From assembly GCA_030589835.1 (NCBI GenBank), contig JAUUZS010000118.1, positions 1 to 9,594 on the forward strand: a stretch of 9,594 nt of DNA. Reading direction: 5' to 3'. This DNA comes from Cyclobacteriaceae bacterium. GTDB taxonomy: Bacteria > Bacteroidota > Bacteroidia > Cytophagales > Cyclobacteriaceae. Each line of letters begins with the position of its first letter. Position 1 is the stretch's first letter. A program made the translations under genes and the position numbers. The notes below the pieces were generated by a model. That model ran no database searches and was not told the origin of the DNA. It worked only from the letters and a program-made list of their open reading frames with translations. Positions 7,157 to 9,594 of the stretch are shown here, one piece after another.

Positions 7157-7686
7157 ATCAGAGGATGTTTATAGTTTCTGTACTGCTAACCTGAAAAACC
7201 AGGTAATCATTAAAGGAGTTAAAAACACTGAAGCCGGATTTACCTCCATCTTTAAAAAATTAGTAAATAACAGAGACAAAGTACGAAAATTGTTGGAATA
7301 CAGAAAAGTTCTCCTACCGGTTTTATCAGATTGAGACTAAATTTAATTTCTATAGAAGTTGTTTACATCAGGGGTTTCAGGTATTGAACAAAAGAATACA
7401 TGAACAATTGAGCAATTGAATTATGAACTAAAGAATAGGGCATAGTCTAAATATTTTTCTGAACCCTCAAATCTATTTCTTGGTTCTCCATTCAATTGTT
7501 CGAATGTTCTAAATTCATTTTTAACCAACATCAGTTGACTTCCCACGTAGTGGATTCAATTCATAATTGATTTAGGTGCTTATTTCTGATATTCTTGCTT
7601 TATTTGGCAATAGTTTGGGTTGAGCAGAGATTGTCCTGCTTTTATCAACTTTAATGATTGAATTGCTTTAAGATAAATAATTCGGT
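7157..7686. other. AT-rich divergent intergenic region, 530 bp
   Basis: This separates the leftward lipoprotein gene from the rightward PLP-enzyme gene. I find no convincing coding sequence. A 73-codon frame (7113-7334) overlaps the lipoprotein start antisense and has no recognisable product. A small hairpin ACCTG/CAGGT (7189-7193 and 7200-7204) lies in the lipoprotein leader. A large inverted repeat occupies 7392-7511. No full TAnnTTTG promoter was found for either flanking gene; the nearest is TAGTTTGG upstream of the PLP enzyme, without a well-placed -33 box. Confidence 0.6.
7392..7511. repeat. Imperfect long inverted repeat
   Basis: GAACAATTGA (7402-7411) is answered by its exact reverse complement TCAATTGTTC (7492-7501). 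Pairing can be extended imperfectly on both sides, from AGAATACAT / ATGTTCT outside to GAACTAAAGAATA / TATTTCTTGGTTC inside, leaving a loop of about 35 bases. The left arm also contains a tandem CAATTGA doublet. It may be a small non-autonomous repeat element or a structured leader. Confidence 0.5.
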
Positions 7687-8775
7687 ATGTGGTATAACAT
7701 AACAAATGAATCAGAGATTTATACACCTGCAGTATTGGTGTATCCAGATCGAATTGAAGAAAATATCTGCAGGATGATTGCCATCGCTGGGGATGCCGCC
7801 AGATTGCGCCCTCATGTAAAGACCCATAAAATTGCCGAAGTGGTCAGGCTACAGGTTAAGCATGGGATTACCAATTTTAAGTGTGCCACAGTGACCGAGG
7901 TGGAGATGGTAATTGAAAATGGCGGCAACGATATCATATTGTCTTATCCTTTGTATGGCCCTGGTATAGATCGTTTCTTTGATCTCATCATAGAAAATCC
8001 GGGAGTGAATTTTGCCCTTACCGTGGATAATGAATATGCCTGTGAAATATTGAGTCGTGAAGCCGAAAAAATGAGTCATAAACTCGATGTCTATATCGAT
8101 ATAGACAATGGCATGCACCGCACGGGAATTGAACCCGGCCCGGCTCTTAAGCTTGCTCATAATATTGTGCATAACGAAAGGTTGCGCCTTGGTGGCCTGC
8201 ATATATACGACGGACATATTCATGAGGAGGACATCAAATTAAGAAAAGCACATTGCGATGCAGATTTTGAGGCCGTTAATGAGCTGATTAGTATCTTGGA
8301 GAAAAAAGGAGTAAAACTGGATGAGATCGCCTGCGGTGGCACCTTCACCTTTCCCATACATGCCTTGCACAAGTCCAGAACCCTTTGTCCGGGAACGCCA
8401 ATATTTTGGGATGCAGGGTATGAAAAAGCAATTCCCGAACTTGATTTTTTACATGCGGCAGTACTTGTGGGTCGGGTAATTAGCAAGCCAAAGAATTACC
8501 ATTGTATAGATTTGGGGTACAAATCAATGGCCTCTGAAATGACGCATCCGCGCTTGCAGTTCTTAAACCTGGAAATTGATGAGGTAATCAACCATAGTGA
8601 GGAGCATTTGGTGGTATCAACCCCAACTCCTGACGGTTTAGCACTTGGTGAAATTGCCTATGCGTTGCCTCATCATGTGTGTCCTACGATTGCACTTCAC
8701 GAGCAAGTTTATGTGGTTAAAAATCACAAAATGACCTACACCTGGGAAGTGGTCGCCAGAAAGAGAATCTATTAA
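7687..8775 (+). CDS. D-threonine aldolase / D-serine dehydratase family PLP enzyme
   Basis: A 362-residue cytoplasmic fold-type III PLP enzyme of the alanine-racemase-barrel plus D-serine-dehydratase-like C-terminal architecture; length is normal for the family. RPHVKTHK (41-48) holds the probable PLP-linking Lys45. IDIDNGMHRTG (137-147) and CGGT (216-219) are further family motifs lining the cofactor site. Near the C-terminus PHHVCPT supplies His330 and Cys332, the HxC pair that binds zinc in D-serine dehydratase; characterised bacterial D-threonine aldolases are reported to have His and Asp there. Expected chemistry is retro-aldol cleavage of a D-beta-hydroxy-amino acid to glycine plus aldehyde, or dehydration of D-serine to pyruvate and ammonia; sequence alone does not decide. 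The ATG at 7687 gives the usual short lead (MWYNI...IYTPAVLVYP). A GntP permease gene follows after 152 bases in the same direction, which supports a catabolic role for an imported substrate. Confidence 0.85.
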   Translation: MWYNITNESEIYTPAVLVYPDRIEENICRMIAIAGDAARLRPHVKTHKIAEVVRLQVKHGITNFKCATVTEVEMVIENGGNDIILSYPLYGPGIDRFFDLIIENPGVNFALTVDNEYACEILSREAEKMSHKLDVYIDIDNGMHRTGIEPGPALKLAHNIVHNERLRLGGLHIYDGHIHEEDIKLRKAHCDADFEAVNELISILEKKGVKLDEIACGGTFTFPIHALHKSRTLCPGTPIFWDAGYEKAIPELDFLHAAVLVGRVISKPKNYHCIDLGYKSMASEMTHPRLQFLNLEIDEVINHSEEHLVVSTPTPDGLALGEIAYALPHHVCPTIALHEQVYVVKNHKMTYTWEVVARKRIY

Positions 8776-8927
8776 TTACTTAAAATAAATGTAATGTGAG
8801 AATGCATAAATGCAATAACATCAAAATACTTTTAAGTACATTTCAACTATTGTTGACGTCTTATGAGCTAATCCAACATTCCATTTTTATTTATTCCAAA
8901 AATTAATAACCCGATAAACTAAATACG

Positions 8928-9594
8928 ATGTCACAAACCATTTTACTTATTGTAGTATTCGCAGCGATCTTACTACTTCTTCTTTTAGTACTGAAATTCA
9001 AATTAAATGCTTTCATTTCTCTTTTAATCGTAAGCATGTTTGTGGGGTTGGCTGCGGGAATGCCTGCCGACGATGTGCTCTTAAGTATTCAAAATGGAAT
9101 GGGAAGCACACTGGGCTTTGTGGCAACTGTGGTAGGTTTGGGGGCTATCTTTGGCGCATTGTTGGAACATTCCGGAGGAGCGGAATCCCTGGCCCATTTT
9201 ATGATTGGCAAATTTGGCAAAGGGAAGGCCTCCTGGGCAATGGTCATAACAGGTTTTATCATTTCCATCCCTGTTTTTTTGGATGTCGGATTCATCATTC
9301 TTGTGCCTATAGTATATGCCCTTTCTCGCGATACTAAGAAGCCGATCCTGTATTATGGCATCCCGCTTTTGGCAGGCATGGCCGTTACGCACAGTTTTAT
9401 CCCCCCAACCCCGGGTCCCATTGCGGTTACGGAAATCATTGGAGCTAACCTCGGATGGGTGATACTACTTGGATTTATAATCGGAATTCCCACTGCGATT
9501 ATTGCTGGGCCTGTATTTGGAAATTACATCAGCAAGAAAATCACCGTAGGCCCTCCTGATTTATATGAACATCAATCCCCGGTTGATAAAGATA
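8928..9594 (+). CDS. GntP-family permease (gluconate:H+ symporter type), 5' part, open at the window edge
   Basis: An open frame from ATG 8928 runs through the right edge without a stop and gives 222 residues, about half the usual 440-460. The N-terminus is a hydrophobic helix (TILLIVVFAAI...) and several further membrane segments follow. Family hallmarks are clear: GAIFGALLEHSGGAESLA (72-89), GFIISIPVFLDVGFIILVP (109-127), and HSFIPPTPGPIAV (155-167), corresponding to the GntP motif usually written HxFxPPxPGP. GntP proteins are inner-membrane proton symporters for gluconate, related sugar acids, and in some members D-serine (DsdX). Placement just after a D-hydroxy-amino-acid PLP enzyme favours an amino-acid or hydroxy-acid substrate here, an inference. 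No TAnnTTTG promoter is visible in the 152-base gap, so cotranscription is plausible. The start chosen is the first ATG in frame; no Shine-Dalgarno is present. Confidence 0.9.
   Translation, partial: MSQTILLIVVFAAILLLLLLVLKFKLNAFISLLIVSMFVGLAAGMPADDVLLSIQNGMGSTLGFVATVVGLGAIFGALLEHSGGAESLAHFMIGKFGKGKASWAMVITGFIISIPVFLDVGFIILVPIVYALSRDTKKPILYYGIPLLAGMAVTHSFIPPTPGPIAVTEIIGANLGWVILLGFIIGIPTAIIAGPVFGNYISKKITVGPPDLYEHQSPVDKD

Noticed and set aside
7113..7334. 73-codon plus-strand frame at the start of the large lipoprotein gene
   Set aside because: It overlaps the lipoprotein signal-peptide codons antisense, shows no family motif, and its ATG lies inside the opposite gene.
7849..8223. 124-codon minus-strand frame
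   Set aside because: It lies wholly antisense to the motif-rich PLP enzyme gene.
9081..9392. 103- and 69-codon minus-strand frames at the right edge
   Set aside because: They are antisense to the GntP permease frame, which has unmistakable family motifs.
1..9594. CRISPR arrays, tRNA or rRNA genes, toxin-antitoxin pairs or phage-defence genes
   Set aside because: No regular repeat-spacer pattern, tRNA-like cloverleaf or defence-family motif was found. The only mobile signal is the IS end at the left edge.

Overview
The window looks like part of a Bacteroidota chromosome, probably from a Cytophagales-like environmental lineage. It is AT-rich. The exported proteins carry Bacteroidota-style signals (a ...FAQ signal peptidase I site and an FSC lipobox), and there is an outer-membrane barrel ending in phenylalanine. 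Start codons lack Shine-Dalgarno motifs, and two or three upstream regions contain TAnnTTTG-like -7 elements. I see no tRNA, rRNA or CRISPR array. The phylum-level call is an inference from these traits.

Left edge (1-459): the first 44 codons of an L-serine ammonia-lyase (serine dehydratase) gene on the minus strand are cut at base 87/88 by the end of an insertion sequence. That end starts TGT and carries two tandem 24-bp subterminal repeats, as in IS21-type elements. The gene's own -7 promoter element appears to survive.

Middle (460-7156, all minus strand): three genes for exported proteins lie in one direction but are loosely spaced. In transcription order they are: (i) a 1275-aa lipoprotein with a degenerate methyltransferase-like fold, PQQ-type beta-propeller repeats, a chitobiase-type C-terminal domain and a PA14 domain; (ii) a 378-aa protein with a signal peptide, a CRYNVRE motif, a CEC motif and a C-terminal membrane anchor; (iii) a 431-aa outer-membrane beta-barrel protein with its own N-terminal periplasmic domain. 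The first two resemble uncharacterised families that I associate with Planctomycetes and Verrucomicrobia. If any undescribed system is here, this is the best candidate. The gap between (i) and (ii) holds short phased CACAAAGA repeats and a dispersed palindromic repeat.

Right (7157-9594): a 530-bp AT-rich divergent intergenic region holds a long imperfect inverted repeat. It is followed on the plus strand by a D-threonine aldolase / D-serine dehydratase family PLP enzyme and a GntP-family permease that runs off the right edge. Together these suggest uptake and breakdown of a D-hydroxy-amino acid or a related small acid. The broken serine dehydratase at the left edge could have belonged to the same hydroxy-amino-acid metabolism, but the link is only proximity.
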